Part shown: positions 33,927 through 44,282 of the stretch, in pieces
Position numbering within the stretch: the stretch's first letter is position 1
Layout of the letters: each line of letters opens with the position of its first letter
Assembly (NCBI RefSeq): GCF_001043955.1
Contig: NZ_LABZ01000005.1
Coordinates: forward strand, 1 to 64,000
DNA: 64,000 nucleotides
From: Methylobacterium tarhaniae
GTDB lineage: Bacteria > Pseudomonadota > Alphaproteobacteria > Rhizobiales > Beijerinckiaceae
Reading direction: 5' to 3'
Notes under the pieces: model-generated
What the model was told of the DNA's origin: nothing
Seen by the model: the letters and a program-made list of their open reading frames with translations, nothing else
Database searches by the model: none
Made by a program: the position numbers and the translations under genes

Positions 33927-34889
33927 CTACGCGGCGGCGAGGGACACCCGCTCCGCCTCGTAGGCCTCCCGCACCACCGCCTTGCCGTAGCGGCGCTCCA
34001 GCCGCCGCACGGTGAAGTGGCCGCGGGCGATGGCCTGGAAATGGTCCATGAAGGCGGTGTTGACGGCGGCACCCCCGAGGGCGCCGAGCACCGGCACCGC
34101 CTGGGCGGCGAGCTTCTGCGACACCACGCCCCCGAAACGGGCGCCGACCTGGCCGGCGAAGCGCATCAGCGCCGGCGCGCTCTCGTCGAGGAGGCCTCGG
34201 CCTGCGGCGTAGCGGGCCGCCTCCGACATCGCCTTGGCAAGCGCGCCGCGCACCGCGAAATAGCCGCTCTCGGCCGCGTTCCCGGTGGCCCCCTCGCCTT
34301 GCGTGGAGCCCCGACCGCCGAGGGCGAAGACCTGCATGCAGGCGAGGGCCGCCTCCGGGTCGCTCAGGTCCTCGCCCTCGCGCTGGGCGATCTCAGCGAT
34401 CGAGCGCAGCATCAGGGTGGTGGAGAGGGGTAGCTCGACCGCGAGCGTGGTGATGCCGAAGGCGCCCCCGATGGCGCCCGAGACCGCCGCCAGCGCCTTG
34501 TGGCCGCGGTCGCCGGGCGGAAAGCGCTCCAGCAGCTCCATGGCCCTGCTGCGCCAGGAGGGCGAGAGGTCGGGCCCGAGCGGCGCGAGGGCGCCGTGTT
34601 CGGGGGGCGCCTCCGCCGCCTTCGGCAGGGTCGCCAAAGCCACGTGCAGGGCGCCGCGCATCGCCGTCTCGGTGGCGTGGCCGACCGCGTCGACGACGGG
34701 GGTCGGCAGGGCGCGGGTGATCAGGTCGAGGGGGGCGCCGGCCATGGCGGAGAGTCGGCCGGCGAGGGTCGGGCGCTCCAGGGCCGCGACCGCCCGGCGT
34801 AAGGCGGCGCGGTCCTCGACGCTCAACGGCTCCGGCGCCCCGACCGGGACGGGGGACGGGACGGGCTCGACGGCGACGATCTCGGACAC
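33927..34889 (-). CDS. EcsC family protein
   Basis: A 320-residue protein of the EcsC family, named for the third gene of a Bacillus ABC transporter operon, function unknown. Typical segments are HATETAMRGALHVAL, AAVSGAIGGAFGITTLAVELP, LMLRSIAEIAQREGEDL, ACMQVFALGG and LGALGGAAVNTAFMDHFQ. Several Gly/Ala-rich helices suggest membrane association. Start GTG 34889 follows GAGGGAG at six bases; much longer readings upstream run antisense through other genes and were rejected. It lies 98 bases after the AmpG-like gene on the same strand. Confidence 0.88.
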   Translation of the reverse strand: MSEIVAVEPVPSPVPVGAPEPLSVEDRAALRRAVAALERPTLAGRLSAMAGAPLDLITRALPTPVVDAVGHATETAMRGALHVALATLPKAAEAPPEHGALAPLGPDLSPSWRSRAMELLERFPPGDRGHKALAAVSGAIGGAFGITTLAVELPLSTTLMLRSIAEIAQREGEDLSDPEAALACMQVFALGGRGSTQGEGATGNAAESGYFAVRGALAKAMSEAARYAAGRGLLDESAPALMRFAGQVGARFGGVVSQKLAAQAVPVLGALGGAAVNTAFMDHFQAIARGHFTVRRLERRYGKAVVREAYEAERVSLAAA

Positions 34890-34987
34890 GGGCGCTCCCT
34901 CGCGGACAACATGCAGCTCGGGATTAAAGCTGGGGCGCCGGGTGCGGGTTCCGCAAGGGGCGGCGACCGGGGCCGGCGCCCCGGCCG

Positions 34988-36325
34988 TCAAGCTCGGGCC
35001 GGCAGCTCCTGGGCCGGCGCCGGCTCGGTCTCGCCCGGCAGCATCCGGAGGCCGAGGCAGAGCAGGGTCACCGGGATGCCGACGGCGGCGGTCATGACGA
35101 AGAAGGCCGGGTAGCCCAGCGACTCGACGGCGAATCCGGACAGGCCGCCGACGAACTTGCCCGGCAGGGCGTAGAGCGAGGAGAGCAGCGCGTATTGCGT
35201 CGCCGCGAAGGCCGGCGAGGTCAGGCTCGACATGTAGGCGATGAGCGCCGTCCCCGCGAAGGCGCCGGCGAAATTGTCGATGCTGATGCTGGCCACCAGG
35301 AGCGGCAGGTCGTGGCCGGCAAGCGCCAGCCACGCGAACATCAGGTTCGAGGCGGAGGCGGCGATGCCGCCGATCAGGAGCGCCGGGTAGAGGCCCATCC
35401 GGCTCACCGCGATGCCGCCCGCGAAGGCCCCGGCGATGCCGACCCAGACGCCGTAGACCTTGGAGACCGTGGCGATCTCCGACAGGGAGAATTTCATGTC
35501 GATGTAGAGGGGGTTCGCCATGATGCCCGACACGATGTCGGGCAGGCGGTAGACGGTGATCAGCGCCAGGATCAGCACCAGCCCCGTGCCCTTGCGGGCC
35601 ACGAGGTCGGCGAAGGGATCGACGACCGCTTCGCGCAGGGCATGGCGCCAGCCGCGCCGGGGGCCGGGATCGCGCGCCTGCACCTTCGGTGCCGCCAGCG
35701 TGCCGGCGATGGCGACGATCATCAGGAGCGCCATGCTGCCATAGGCCGGGGCCCAGCCGAACGCGTCGGCGACGAAGAGCGCGCCCGCGCCGGCGCAGAT
35801 CCGCGCGAGGCTGTAGCCGAGCTGGTAGGAGGCCAGCATCATGCCCTGGCGCTCGGTCGGGGCGGAATCGATGCGCCAGCCGTCGACCACGATGTCCTGG
35901 GTCGCCGAGGCGAAGGCGATGACCAGCGCGCAGACCACGGTGTAGCCGAGCGCGTTCGCCGGATCGGCCTGGCTCATCGCGATCAGGCCCGCCGCCACGG
36001 CGAGCTGGGCCAGCAGCATCCAGGCCCGGCGGCGGCCGAGAAGGCGCGACAGGACCGGCAGGTCGAGCCGGTCGATGACGGGAGCCCAGAGGAATTTCAG
36101 CGTGTAGGCGAGCGAGACGTAGCTGAGGAGCCCGATGCTCGAGCGCTCGATGCCGGCGCTGCGCAGCCAGGCCGACAGGGTGGCGAAGACGAGCAGGATC
36201 GGTAGCCCGGCGCCGAAGCCGAGCACCAGCATCATGGCCATCCGCCGGTCCGCCGTCACGTCCCGCAGGGTGGCGCTGGTACGGGCGAGCCAGCCCGCGC
36301 CCTCTCTCCCGGCCGTCGTCGTCAT
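34988..36325 (-). CDS. ampG: AmpG-family MFS permease
   Basis: A 445-residue 12-helix major facilitator. Family landmarks are GFGAGLPILLVFATLSAWLR in helix 1, SLAYTLKFLWAPVIDR after helix 2, LLGRRRAWMLLAQL, and SATQDIVVDGWRID in helix 5, the AmpG signature. AmpG imports muropeptides (GlcNAc-anhydroMurNAc peptides) for cell-wall recycling; members in alphaproteobacteria are also linked to beta-lactamase induction. Start ATG 36325; an AGGAG lies about 12 bases upstream, which is long. A dispersed repeat sits immediately upstream. Confidence 0.88.
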   Translation of the reverse strand: MTTTAGREGAGWLARTSATLRDVTADRRMAMMLVLGFGAGLPILLVFATLSAWLRSAGIERSSIGLLSYVSLAYTLKFLWAPVIDRLDLPVLSRLLGRRRAWMLLAQLAVAAGLIAMSQADPANALGYTVVCALVIAFASATQDIVVDGWRIDSAPTERQGMMLASYQLGYSLARICAGAGALFVADAFGWAPAYGSMALLMIVAIAGTLAAPKVQARDPGPRRGWRHALREAVVDPFADLVARKGTGLVLILALITVYRLPDIVSGIMANPLYIDMKFSLSEIATVSKVYGVWVGIAGAFAGGIAVSRMGLYPALLIGGIAASASNLMFAWLALAGHDLPLLVASISIDNFAGAFAGTALIAYMSSLTSPAFAATQYALLSSLYALPGKFVGGLSGFAVESLGYPAFFVMTAAVGIPVTLLCLGLRMLPGETEPAPAQELPARA

Positions 36326-36366
36326 CGTGATCGTCGTCTCCTGAGCAGATTTCGCAAAAGCCGTGG

Positions 36367-36435
36367 CCGGTCTCGCGACGAAACCTCTGCGGCGGCCCAA
36401 GAACCTGAGCCGGCGAAGCGTTGGCCGTCCAACGC
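36367..36435. repeat. Degenerate copy of the dispersed repeat, between ampG and the LOV kinase
   Basis: Contains TCGCGACGAAACC (36373 on) followed by AACCTGAGC and GAAGCG and CCAACGC, the same order of blocks as 38316-38366 and the inverse of 63366-63452. About two thirds of 48 aligned bases match the 38316 copy. The gap 36326-36662 holds this element and must hold both divergent promoters; no gene is seen there. Confidence 0.55.
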
Positions 36436-36662
36436 TTCGCCGGCCCCGGCGCGAGACGCCGTGCCGGGCCACCACCGCGCAATCGACCCCAGCATGTGGG
36501 CGGCATCATGGTGGATGACGGATTAACATTGTGTCCACCGCAGCTTACGTGACCATCGGGAACCCCGCCCGCGGTCATGGGTTCGCTGAGGAGAGTTGGG
36601 ATAACAGTCCCGCTCCGCCCGGATCGGCCGGGCGGGGCCGGCCGCGAACGGGCGGGTGGCGG

Positions 36663-37796
36663 ATGATCGGTTTGGACGCTCCGAGGGAGGCCGGGACGGG
36701 GAACGGGCGCACGGCCAAGGTGCCGTACTCGAATGCGCCGTTCTCCGATGCTCCCTTCCTGGCCGCCTTCAGCGCCAGCGAGGCACCGATGGTGATGACC
36801 GACCCGGCCCAGGCCGACAACCCGGTCGTTTTCGTCAACGACGCCTTCTGCCGCCTCACCGGCTACGCGGCGGGGGACGTGCTCGGCCGCAATTGCCGCT
36901 TCCTGCAGGGACCCGACACCGATCCCGGCGACATCGCCCGGGTGCGGGACGCGGTCGCCCAGGGCGAGCCGATCCGGGTCGACCTCCTGAACTATCGCAA
37001 GGACGGTCGGCCGTTCTGGAACGCCATGACGCTCACTCCGGTGCGGGACGAGGCCGGCACGGTGCGCTCCTATTTCGCCGTGCTCACCGACGTCACCCGG
37101 ACCCGCCAGGCCGAGCGGGCGCTCGTGCGGGAGAAGGACGGCCTCGCCCAGGATCTCGAGGCGCGCAACCGGGCGCTCCAGACCGCCCTCGACCAGCAGA
37201 CCGCCCTGCTGCACGAGGTCGACCACCGGGTGAAGAACAACCTTCAGGTCATCTCCTCCCTGGTGCTACTCAAGGCCCGGCGCGCCCGCGACACCGCCTG
37301 CCGCGAGGCGCTGCGCAGCATGGCCGACCGGATCGGCGCGCTCTCCACCGCCCACCGCCTGCTCTACGCGGTGAGCGACGTCGCACGGTTCGACCTGCGC
37401 GACTTCGCCGCCGACTTCGCCACCGACCTCGAAGCCGGGCTCGACCCCGACCGGATCGCCCTCTCGATCGATGTCGAGGCGGTGGCGGTGCCGGTCTCGA
37501 TGGCCGCGCCCCTGGCGCTGCTGGTGCACGAGCTCGCCGTCAACGCGGTCCGGCACGCCTTCCCGGACGAGCGCCGCGGCCGTGTCGCCATCACCGCCCG
37601 GGCGGAGGACGAGCACCTGATCCTCGACATCCGCGACGACGGCGTCGGCCTCGCGGCGCAGCCCGACAACCCCGAGGGCTTCGGCCGCGATCTCGTCGGC
37701 ATGCTGGTGCGCCAGTTGCGCGGCAGCCTCACCTTCGAGGAGCTGAACCCCGGCACCCACGCCCACGTCGTCCTGCCCCTGGGGACTACCCGTTGA
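36663..37796 (+). CDS. Blue-light LOV histidine kinase (HWE/HisKA_2 type)
   Basis: A 377-residue soluble kinase. The LOV domain covers about residues 30-150; its photoactive cysteine is Cys78 in GRNCRFLQGPDTDP, with NDAFCRLTGY before it and NYRKDGRPFWN after it, all flavin contacts. A helical linker leads to the HisKA_2/HWE module with His188 in HEVDHRVKNNLQVI, then the N box HELAVNAVRHAF and the GFG-like lid. This is the LOV-HK design of Brucella and Methylobacterium relatives, linked to light-controlled general stress response or virulence. ATG 36663 lies just ahead of the domain; an upstream GTG adds 44 doubtful residues. Couples by TTGA to a response regulator. Confidence 0.93.
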   Translation: MIGLDAPREAGTGNGRTAKVPYSNAPFSDAPFLAAFSASEAPMVMTDPAQADNPVVFVNDAFCRLTGYAAGDVLGRNCRFLQGPDTDPGDIARVRDAVAQGEPIRVDLLNYRKDGRPFWNAMTLTPVRDEAGTVRSYFAVLTDVTRTRQAERALVREKDGLAQDLEARNRALQTALDQQTALLHEVDHRVKNNLQVISSLVLLKARRARDTACREALRSMADRIGALSTAHRLLYAVSDVARFDLRDFAADFATDLEAGLDPDRIALSIDVEAVAVPVSMAAPLALLVHELAVNAVRHAFPDERRGRVAITARAEDEHLILDIRDDGVGLAAQPDNPEGFGRDLVGMLVRQLRGSLTFEELNPGTHAHVVLPLGTTR

Positions 37797-38215
37797 GCCC
37801 GGGAGGCCTGCGGGTCCTCATCGTGGAGGACGAGGCCTTCATTGCCCTCGAGCTCGAATGCCTGCTGGAGGAGGCCGGCCACCTGCCCGTCGGGGTGGCG
37901 ACCCGCTCGGGCGAGGCGATCGCGCTGGCCCGCGACCTCGCCCCGGACGTCGCCCTCGTCGACATCCATCTCGCCGACGGTCCCACCGGCGTCACGGTGG
38001 CGCAAGCGCTCAGCGCCCGGCCCGGGACCACGGTGCTGTTCACCACCGCCAACGCCAAGCGCGTCCCGCCGGACTTCGCCGGAGCGGCCGGGATTGTCGC
38101 CAAGCCGTATTCCGAGCGGGTGATCCGCGCCGCCCTCGCCTATGTGAGCGGGCGCTATCACGGCGGCGTGCCGACCGAGCCGCCGGACGGGATGGTGCTG
38201 GCGCCGGCACCGTAG
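37793..38215 (+). CDS. Single-domain response regulator coupled to the LOV kinase
   Basis: A 140-residue receiver domain with no output domain. The acidic pocket is LIVEDEAFIALEL, the phospho-acceptor Asp57 lies in LVDIHLADGPTG, and Lys in IVAKPYSERVI completes the site. No ATG is available before the fold; TTG 37793 overlaps the kinase TGA as TTGA, so translation is coupled. As the partner of an HWE-type LOV kinase it may take phosphate and pass it on or compete with another regulator such as PhyR, which is inference. The C-terminal tail (about 125-140) is unstructured. Confidence 0.88.
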   Translation: MSPGGLRVLIVEDEAFIALELECLLEEAGHLPVGVATRSGEAIALARDLAPDVALVDIHLADGPTGVTVAQALSARPGTTVLFTTANAKRVPPDFAGAAGIVAKPYSERVIRAALAYVSGRYHGGVPTEPPDGMVLAPAP

Positions 38216-38315
38216 ATCGAACAACCCGATCTCCGACGGCCGCCTTTCGACCTGAGAATCTCGCCGGCTTCGCCCCGCTTCCCCAAGGAGATATCGCACG
38301 AGGAGCGGCCGGCCG

Positions 38316-38366
38316 TGCAAGACGACAAGGACCTGAGCGGATGAAGCGCCGGCCTGCCAACGCAAG
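38316..38366. repeat. Dispersed repeat, copy in the gap after the response regulator
   Basis: A 51-base block matching 63366-63416 in inverted orientation at 43 of 51 positions without gaps; conserved parts include ACCTGAGCGGA and GGCCTGCCAACGCAAG. The rest of the 38216-38531 gap has no gene; TTGACA (38496) and TGTCAA (38512) make a short inverted repeat just before the next gene. Confidence 0.75.
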
Positions 38367-38531
38367 CCGGCTCGGGGCACCGGACACTCGCCCGCACCGC
38401 TCAGGCGGCGCGGGCGACGAGGCCGAACAACACGGGATGACAACCCGGGCCTCGGGCTTCGTGCCAGCTCGCGCAGGGAATCGAATCCGCCGACATTGAC
38501 ATGAGAACTTTTGTCAAGACGGAGGCGCACC

Positions 38532-38773
38532 ATGGCCGACGTCGGAATGGTGACCATGGTCGAGAAGGACAGCGGGCGGCCATCGCGGAGGTCGCCAAGT
38601 CCCTCGCAGAGAAGGGCCTGCACATTCAGGAGACGATCCCGCGCTTCCGCACGATCGTCGGGACGAGCGACGCTGCGCTGGTCGGTGCGTTCAAATCGGT
38701 CGACGGAGTCGAGACGGTTCGGCCGCAAGCGACCTTCCAGTTCCCGGAAATGGACGAGAAGGTGCCGCACTAG
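38532..38773 (+). pseudogene. Small gene broken by a one-base deletion (about 80 residues when restored)
   Basis: ATG 38532 follows GGAGG at six bases and reads MADVGMVTMVEKD. At about 38571 the frame shifts: the sensible continuation, RAAIAEVAKSLAEKGLHIQ and on to FPEMDEKVPH at 38773, is in another frame. One extra A near GACAGCGG (making GACAAGCGG) joins both parts as EKDKRAAIAEV and gives an intact 80-residue protein. The restored sequence looks like a small ferredoxin-like fold related to subtilisin propeptide/I9 inhibitors; that is a guess. Either a genuine recent pseudogene or a sequencing error. Confidence 0.7.
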
Positions 38774-38910
38774 CACCTTCGCGGAAAACACCGCTGGCGC
38801 CGACGGAATCTCTCGGTGAACCGGCACCCTGTTCATCACGGCCCGGTCGCAATGCGTCCGGGCCGTGATCGCGAGGGCATCTCACGCCTCGATCCCTCGT
38901 CGCGGCCGCG

Positions 38911-41682
38911 TCACCTCTCCGCTCGCGCCGCCTTGAGCCGGTAGAGGGCATCCAGCGCCTCCCGCGGACTCAAGGAATCCGGGTCGATCCCGTCGAGGAG
39001 CAGGCCGACCGGATCGGGCCTCTCGACCGGGGCCGGCGGCGGGGCGGCCGGCACGGCGGCGAAGAGCGGCAACTCCGCCGGGGCCTTCCGCCGGCCGGCA
39101 CCGCCCTCCCCCTTCTCCAGTTCAGCGAGCAGCGCCTTGGCACGGGCGATCACCGGGGCGGGGAGGCCGGCGAGGCGGGCGACCTGGAGGCCGTAGGAGC
39201 GGTCGGCGGCGCCCGGCACCACCTCGTGCAGGAAGACGACGTCGCCCTTCCACTCCGTCACCTTGAGGGTGGCGTTGGACAGCCGGTCGAGGCGCTGCGC
39301 CAGCCCGGTCAGCTCGTGGAAGTGGGTCGCGAACAGGGCGCGGCAGCCATTGGTGCCGTGCAGGTGCTCCAGGCAGGCCCAGGCGATGGACAGGCCGTCG
39401 AAGGTCGCGGTGCCGCGGCCGATCTCGTCGAGCACCACCAGCGAGCGCCGCGTCGCCTGGTTCAGGATCGCGGCGGTCTCGACCATCTCCACCATGAAGG
39501 TCGAGTGGCCCCGCGCCAGGTCGTCGGCGGCGCCGACGCGGGAGAAGAGCCGGTCGACGAGGCCGAGATGGGCCGAGGTCGCCGGCACGAAGGCGCCCAT
39601 CTGGGCGAGCACCGCGATCAGGGCATTCTGGCGCAGGAAGGTCGACTTGCCGCCCATGTTCGGGCCGGTGACGAGGAGGATCTGGCCGGCCGTGTCGCCG
39701 GAGAGGTCGCAGGCATTGGCGATGAAGGCCTCGCCGGCCTTCGTCAGCGCCGCCTCGACGACGGGGTGGCGCCCGCCCTCGATCCGGAAGGCGAGGCCGT
39801 CGTCGACGACCGGCCGGGTCCAGTTCAGCTCGACGGCGAGTTCCGCGTGCGAGGCGGCGACGTCGAGGGCGGCGAGCGCGCCCGCCGCCGCCACGATCGA
39901 GTCGGATTCCGCCATCACGGCCTTGGACAGGCTCTCGAAGATCTCGAGCTCCAGGGCGAGGCCGCGCCCGGCGGCATTGGCGATCTTGGTCTCCAGCTCG
40001 CCCAGCTCGACGCTGGTGAAGCGCATCGCGTCCACCATGGTCTGGCGGTGGACGAAGGTGGCGCGCCAGGGATCCTTCAGCAGGGTCTCGCCGAAGGCCT
40101 GGGGCACCTCGATGTAGTAGCCGAGCAGGTTGTTGTGCTTGATCCGCAAGGTCCGGCAGCCGGTGTCGGACGCGTAGCGGGCCTGGAGCCCGGCCACGAC
40201 CTGGCGCGAGTCGCGCTGGAGCGTGCGGGATTCATCCAGCTCGGCCCGGTAGCCCTCGCGCACGAAGCCGCCGTCGCGGCGCTGCAAGGGCAGGTCGTCG
40301 GCGAGCGCCGCGGCGAGGTCGTCGGCCAGCGCCTCGTCGAGGCCGGCGAGGATGCGGGCCGCCTTGCCGATCTCGCCCGGCAGGGCGCCGGCCCCGGCGA
40401 GCGCCGTGGCGATGCCGCGAGCCGCCAGGAGCCCGTCGCGGAGCGCCGCGAGGTCGCGGGGGCCGGCCCGGCCGAGGGAGATCCGCGACAGGGCCCGGGC
40501 CATGTCGGGCGCACGCGCCAGCTCGGCCCGGAGTTCGGCCCGCAAGGCCCCCTCGCCCACCAGGAACTCGACGGCGTCGTGCCGGCGCCGGATCAGCGCC
40601 AGATCGGTCGAGGGGCCGGCGAGCCGCTCGGCGAGCAGACGGGCGCCGGCCCCGCCGACCGTGCGGTCGATGGCGGCGAGCAGGCTCCCCGAGCGCTCGC
40701 CCGAGAGGGTGCGGGTGAGTTCGAGATTCTGGCGCGTCGCCGCGTCAATCATCAGGCTCGCGCCCGCCGCCTGGCGGGTCGGCGGGCTCAAGGTGACCTT
40801 GGCGCCGAGCTGGGTGCGGGCGATGTAGTGCAGCACCGCGCCCGCCGCCGCGACCTCGACCCGGCTGAAGGCGCCGAAGCCGTCGAGGGTCTGGACGCCG
40901 AACTGCTCCTTCACCGCCCGCTCGGCCGAGGCCGGATCGACGTCGCCGCGGCCGACCGGCGTGACGGCGGCCCGCGTGTCGCGCCACAGCCGGGCAAGCT
41001 CGGGATCCTGATGGATGGCGTCGCCCATCACGATCTCGCGCGGATCGAGCCGGGCGATCTCGGCGGCGAGCCCCGCCCCCTCGACCTCGCCGAGCGAGAA
41101 GCGCCCGGTCGAGATGTCGACGGCGGCAAGCCCGTAGACCCAGGCCGAATCCGAGGCGCGCCGTCGGGCGAGCGCCAGGAGCACGTTGGCCCGGCCGGGA
41201 TCGAGCAGGCGGTCTTCCGTGATCGTGCCCGGGGTGACGAGGCGCACCACCTCGCGCCGCACCACCGATTTCGAGCCGCGCTTCTTGGCCTCGGCCGGGT
41301 CCTCGGTCTGCTCGCAGACCGCGACCCGGTGGCCGAGCCCGATCAGGCGCTGGAGGTAGTCGTCCGAGCGCTCCACCGGCACGCCGCACATCGGGATGTC
41401 GGCGCCGGCATGCTTGCCCCGGCGGGTCAGCACGATGCCGAGGGCCCGCGAGGCGGTCTCGGCATCCTCGAAGAACAGTTCGTAGAAATCCCCCATGCGG
41501 TAGAACAGCAGGGAATCAGGATTCGCCGCCTTGATCTCGATGTACTGCGCCATCATCGGCGAGACCTTGGCCTCGTCGTCGGGCGCAGCAGAACGGCGGC
41601 CGCGGGAGGGCGGCGGCGCCTCGTCGGCGGGCTCGTAAGCCTCGTTGCGCAGAAGGCGGCCGGTGTCGCTGTCCATCGTCAT
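38911..41682 (-). CDS. mutS: DNA mismatch repair protein MutS
   Basis: A 923-residue mismatch recognition ATPase. The N-terminal mismatch-binding domain has [19 protein letters not shown], with the intercalating Phe and Glu motif, and [15 protein letters not shown]; connector, lever and clamp domains follow. The ATPase part has Walker [15 protein letters not shown] near residue 670, then [31 protein letters not shown] (Walker B) and [11 protein letters not shown]. The first 40 residues are an acidic extension common in alphaproteobacteria. ATG 41682 is the first start; ATG 41676 is possible. Divergent from maeB; no mutL nearby. Confidence 0.98.
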   Translation of the reverse strand: MTMDSDTGRLLRNEAYEPADEAPPPSRGRRSAAPDDEAKVSPMMAQYIEIKAANPDSLLFYRMGDFYELFFEDAETASRALGIVLTRRGKHAGADIPMCGVPVERSDDYLQRLIGLGHRVAVCEQTEDPAEAKKRGSKSVVRREVVRLVTPGTITEDRLLDPGRANVLLALARRRASDSAWVYGLAAVDISTGRFSLGEVEGAGLAAEIARLDPREIVMGDAIHQDPELARLWRDTRAAVTPVGRGDVDPASAERAVKEQFGVQTLDGFGAFSRVEVAAAGAVLHYIARTQLGAKVTLSPPTRQAAGASLMIDAATRQNLELTRTLSGERSGSLLAAIDRTVGGAGARLLAERLAGPSTDLALIRRRHDAVEFLVGEGALRAELRAELARAPDMARALSRISLGRAGPRDLAALRDGLLAARGIATALAGAGALPGEIGKAARILAGLDEALADDLAAALADDLPLQRRDGGFVREGYRAELDESRTLQRDSRQVVAGLQARYASDTGCRTLRIKHNNLLGYYIEVPQAFGETLLKDPWRATFVHRQTMVDAMRFTSVELGELETKIANAAGRGLALELEIFESLSKAVMAESDSIVAAAGALAALDVAASHAELAVELNWTRPVVDDGLAFRIEGGRHPVVEAALTKAGEAFIANACDLSGDTAGQILLVTGPNMGGKSTFLRQNALIAVLAQMGAFVPATSAHLGLVDRLFSRVGAADDLARGHSTFMVEMVETAAILNQATRRSLVVLDEIGRGTATFDGLSIAWACLEHLHGTNGCRALFATHFHELTGLAQRLDRLSNATLKVTEWKGDVVFLHEVVPGAADRSYGLQVARLAGLPAPVIARAKALLAELEKGEGGAGRRKAPAELPLFAAVPAAPPPAPVERPDPVGLLLDGIDPDSLSPREALDALYRLKAARAER

Positions 41683-41915
41683 GAGATCAGGGGGCTGTCG
41701 TCGGGTCCGCGGCGAAGTGGTCGTTCAGACTAACAGAGGCCGGCGGCCACGCTCCAGACCGGCACATCGTGGATGATGGGGATCGTCATCCCCCGCGTAA
41801 AAGGGCGCGCGGGCGGGTGTTAGCGCCGCAGCGCCGCTTGAGCCGGCCGGATCATGGCCCTAAGGGACGTGTCCCCGCCCTCGGGTTGATCCTTGGTCGC
41901 AGAGAAGAGCTTGGC

Positions 41916-44207
41916 ATGAGCGAGTCCCGCCCCGTCACCCGACGCAAGCGCCCGACCTTCACCGACCAGGAAGCCTTGCAGTTCCACCAGCACGGCCGTC
42001 CCGGCAAGCTGGAAGTGGTGGCGACGAAGCCGATGGCGACGCAGCGCGACCTGTCGCTCGCCTACTCGCCCGGCGTCGCCGTGCCGGTGCTGGCCATCGC
42101 CGACAACCCGGAACTGGCCTACGACTACACCGCCAAGGGCAACCTCGTGGCGGTGATCTCGAACGGCACCGCGATCCTGGGCCTCGGCAACCGCGGCGCG
42201 CTCGCCTCCAAGCCGGTGATGGAGGGCAAGGCGGTCCTGTTCAAGCGCTTCGCCGACATCGATTCCTTCGACCTCGAGGTCGGGACGGAAGATGCCGAGG
42301 CGTTCATCAACTGCGTGCGCTATCTTGGGCCCACCTTCGGCGGCATCAACCTGGAGGACATCAAGGCTCCCGAGTGCTTCATCATCGAGGAGCGCCTGCG
42401 GGAGTTGATGGACATCCCGGTCTTCCACGACGACCAGCACGGCACCGCGATCATCTCGGCGGCGGGCATCATCAACGCCCTGCACCTGACCGGCCGCGAC
42501 ATTGCGGAAGCCCGCCTCGTCGTCAACGGCGCCGGTGCCGCCGGCATCGCCTGCATCGAGCTCGTCAAGGCGCTCGGCTTCCGCTCCGAGAACGTGATCC
42601 TGTGCGACACCAAGGGCGTGGTCTACCAGGGCCGCACCGAGGGCATGAACCAGTGGAAGTCGGCCCACGCGGTCGCGACCTCGAAGCGCACCCTCGAAGA
42701 GGCGCTGGAGGGCGCCGACATCGTGTTCGGCCTCTCGGTCAAGGGCGCCTTCACCCCTGAGATGATCGCCTCGATGGCGCCGCAGCCGATCATCTTCGCG
42801 ATGGCGAACCCGAACCCGGAGATCACCCCCGAGGAGGTGGCGCAGGTCCGCGACGACGCCATCGTGGCGACCGGGCGCTCGGACTACCCGAACCAGGTCA
42901 ACAACGTCCTGGGCTTCCCCTACATCTTCCGGGGCGCCCTCGACGTGCACGCGACCACGATCAACATGGAGATGAAGATCGCGGCGGCGGAGGCGCTCGC
43001 GGCGCTCGCCCGCGAGGACGTGCCGGACGAGGTGGCGGCGGCCTACCAAGGCACGCGGCCGCGCTTCGGGCGCGAATACATCATCCCGGTGCCGTTCGAT
43101 CCCCGGCTGATCCATACCATCCCGCCGGCGGTGGCCAAGGCCGCGATGGAGACCGGCGTCGCCCGCAAGCCCATCGACAACATGGACCGCTACCGGGCCC
43201 AGCTCTCGGCCCGGCGCGACCCCGTCGCCGGCACGCTGAACCGGGTGTTCGAGCGGGTGCGCAAGTTCCCCAAGCGCGTCGTCTTCGCCGAGGGCGAGGA
43301 GGAGGTGGTGATCCGCGCCGCGATCTCCTTCGTCAACCAGGGCCTCGGCACCGCGATCCTGGTCGGGCGCGAGGACCGGGTGATGGCCAATGCCGAGGCC
43401 GCCGGCATCGATCTCGCGGGTCGCGACAACATCGAGATCCACAACGCCGCCAAGTCGCACCGCAACAGCGTCTACGCGCAGTTCCTCTACGCCCGGATGC
43501 AGCGCAAGGGCTTCCTGTTCCGCGACTGCCAGCGCCTGATCAACCAGGACCGCAACCACTTCGCGGCCTCGATGGTGGCGCTCGGCGACGCCGACGCGAT
43601 GGTGACCGGCACCACCCGCAACTACTCGATCGCGCTGGAGGACGTGCGCCGCGTCATCGACCACAAGCCCGGCCACCGGGTGATCGGCGTCTCGCTCTGC
43701 CTCGCCCGCGGCCGCGTGGTGCTGGTGGCCGACACGGCGATCCACGAGATGCCGAGCGCCGAGGAGCTGGCCGGCATCGCCATCGAGGCCGCCGGCGTGG
43801 CGCGCCGCCTCGGCTACGAGCCCCGGGTGGCGATGCTGTCGTTCTCGACCTTCGGCTTCCCGAAGGCCGAGCGCGCCGAGAAGGTGCAGGAGGCGGTGCG
43901 CATCCTCGACGGGATGCGGGTCGATTTCGAGTATGACGGCGAGATGTCGGCCGACGTGGCGCTGAACAAGGACCTGCTCGCCCAGTACCCGTTCAGCCGC
44001 CTCAAGCAGCCGGCCAACGTGCTGGTGATGCCGGCCTTCCACTCGGCCTCGATCTCCACCAAGATGTTGCAGGAACTCGGCGGCGCCCAGGTGCTCGGGC
44101 CGCTGATCGTCGGCCTCGACAAGGCGGTGCAGATCGTCCCGCTCGGGGCCACCGATTCCGACCTCGTCAACATGGCGGCGCTCGCCGCCTACAATATCGG
44201 CGGCTGA
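41916..44207 (+). CDS. maeB: NADP-dependent malic enzyme with phosphotransacetylase-like domain
   Basis: A 763-residue MaeB-type enzyme converting malate to pyruvate, CO2 and NADPH. The catalytic half (1 to about 430) shows [49 protein letters not shown] and [14 protein letters not shown], then the dinucleotide site [15 protein letters not shown]. The C-terminal half (about 445-763) resembles phosphate acetyltransferase ([44 protein letters not shown]); in this family it is a regulatory acetyl-CoA-sensing domain. Start ATG 41916 follows AGAGAAGAG. Likely feeds NADPH and pyruvate between C4 acids and acetyl-CoA. Confidence 0.96.
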   Translation: MSESRPVTRRKRPTFTDQEALQFHQHGRPGKLEVVATKPMATQRDLSLAYSPGVAVPVLAIADNPELAYDYTAKGNLVAVISNGTAILGLGNRGALASKPVMEGKAVLFKRFADIDSFDLEVGTEDAEAFINCVRYLGPTFGGINLEDIKAPECFIIEERLRELMDIPVFHDDQHGTAIISAAGIINALHLTGRDIAEARLVVNGAGAAGIACIELVKALGFRSENVILCDTKGVVYQGRTEGMNQWKSAHAVATSKRTLEEALEGADIVFGLSVKGAFTPEMIASMAPQPIIFAMANPNPEITPEEVAQVRDDAIVATGRSDYPNQVNNVLGFPYIFRGALDVHATTINMEMKIAAAEALAALAREDVPDEVAAAYQGTRPRFGREYIIPVPFDPRLIHTIPPAVAKAAMETGVARKPIDNMDRYRAQLSARRDPVAGTLNRVFERVRKFPKRVVFAEGEEEVVIRAAISFVNQGLGTAILVGREDRVMANAEAAGIDLAGRDNIEIHNAAKSHRNSVYAQFLYARMQRKGFLFRDCQRLINQDRNHFAASMVALGDADAMVTGTTRNYSIALEDVRRVIDHKPGHRVIGVSLCLARGRVVLVADTAIHEMPSAEELAGIAIEAAGVARRLGYEPRVAMLSFSTFGFPKAERAEKVQEAVRILDGMRVDFEYDGEMSADVALNKDLLAQYPFSRLKQPANVLVMPAFHSASISTKMLQELGGAQVLGPLIVGLDKAVQIVPLGATDSDLVNMAALAAYNIGG

Positions 44208-44282
44208 CCGGCGGCCTCCGGGGTCGGCCTCTCCGGCCCCGCTCATCCCATCCGCGCCCTCATCCCGAGGTCGCGGGTGGGA

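Noticed and set aside
34890-37226. A long upstream extension of the EcsC frame
   Set aside because: It passes through the AmpG gene in another frame and antisense through the LOV kinase; the true start is GTG 34889 with a good ribosome site.
38470-38490. Another string resembling a tRNA T-loop (GGAATCGAATCC)
   Set aside because: No cloverleaf partner arms could be drawn on either strand.
41820-44246. An 808-codon minus-strand open frame over maeB
   Set aside because: Antisense shadow of a clearly real malic enzyme gene; His/Asp/Arg-rich low-quality sequence.
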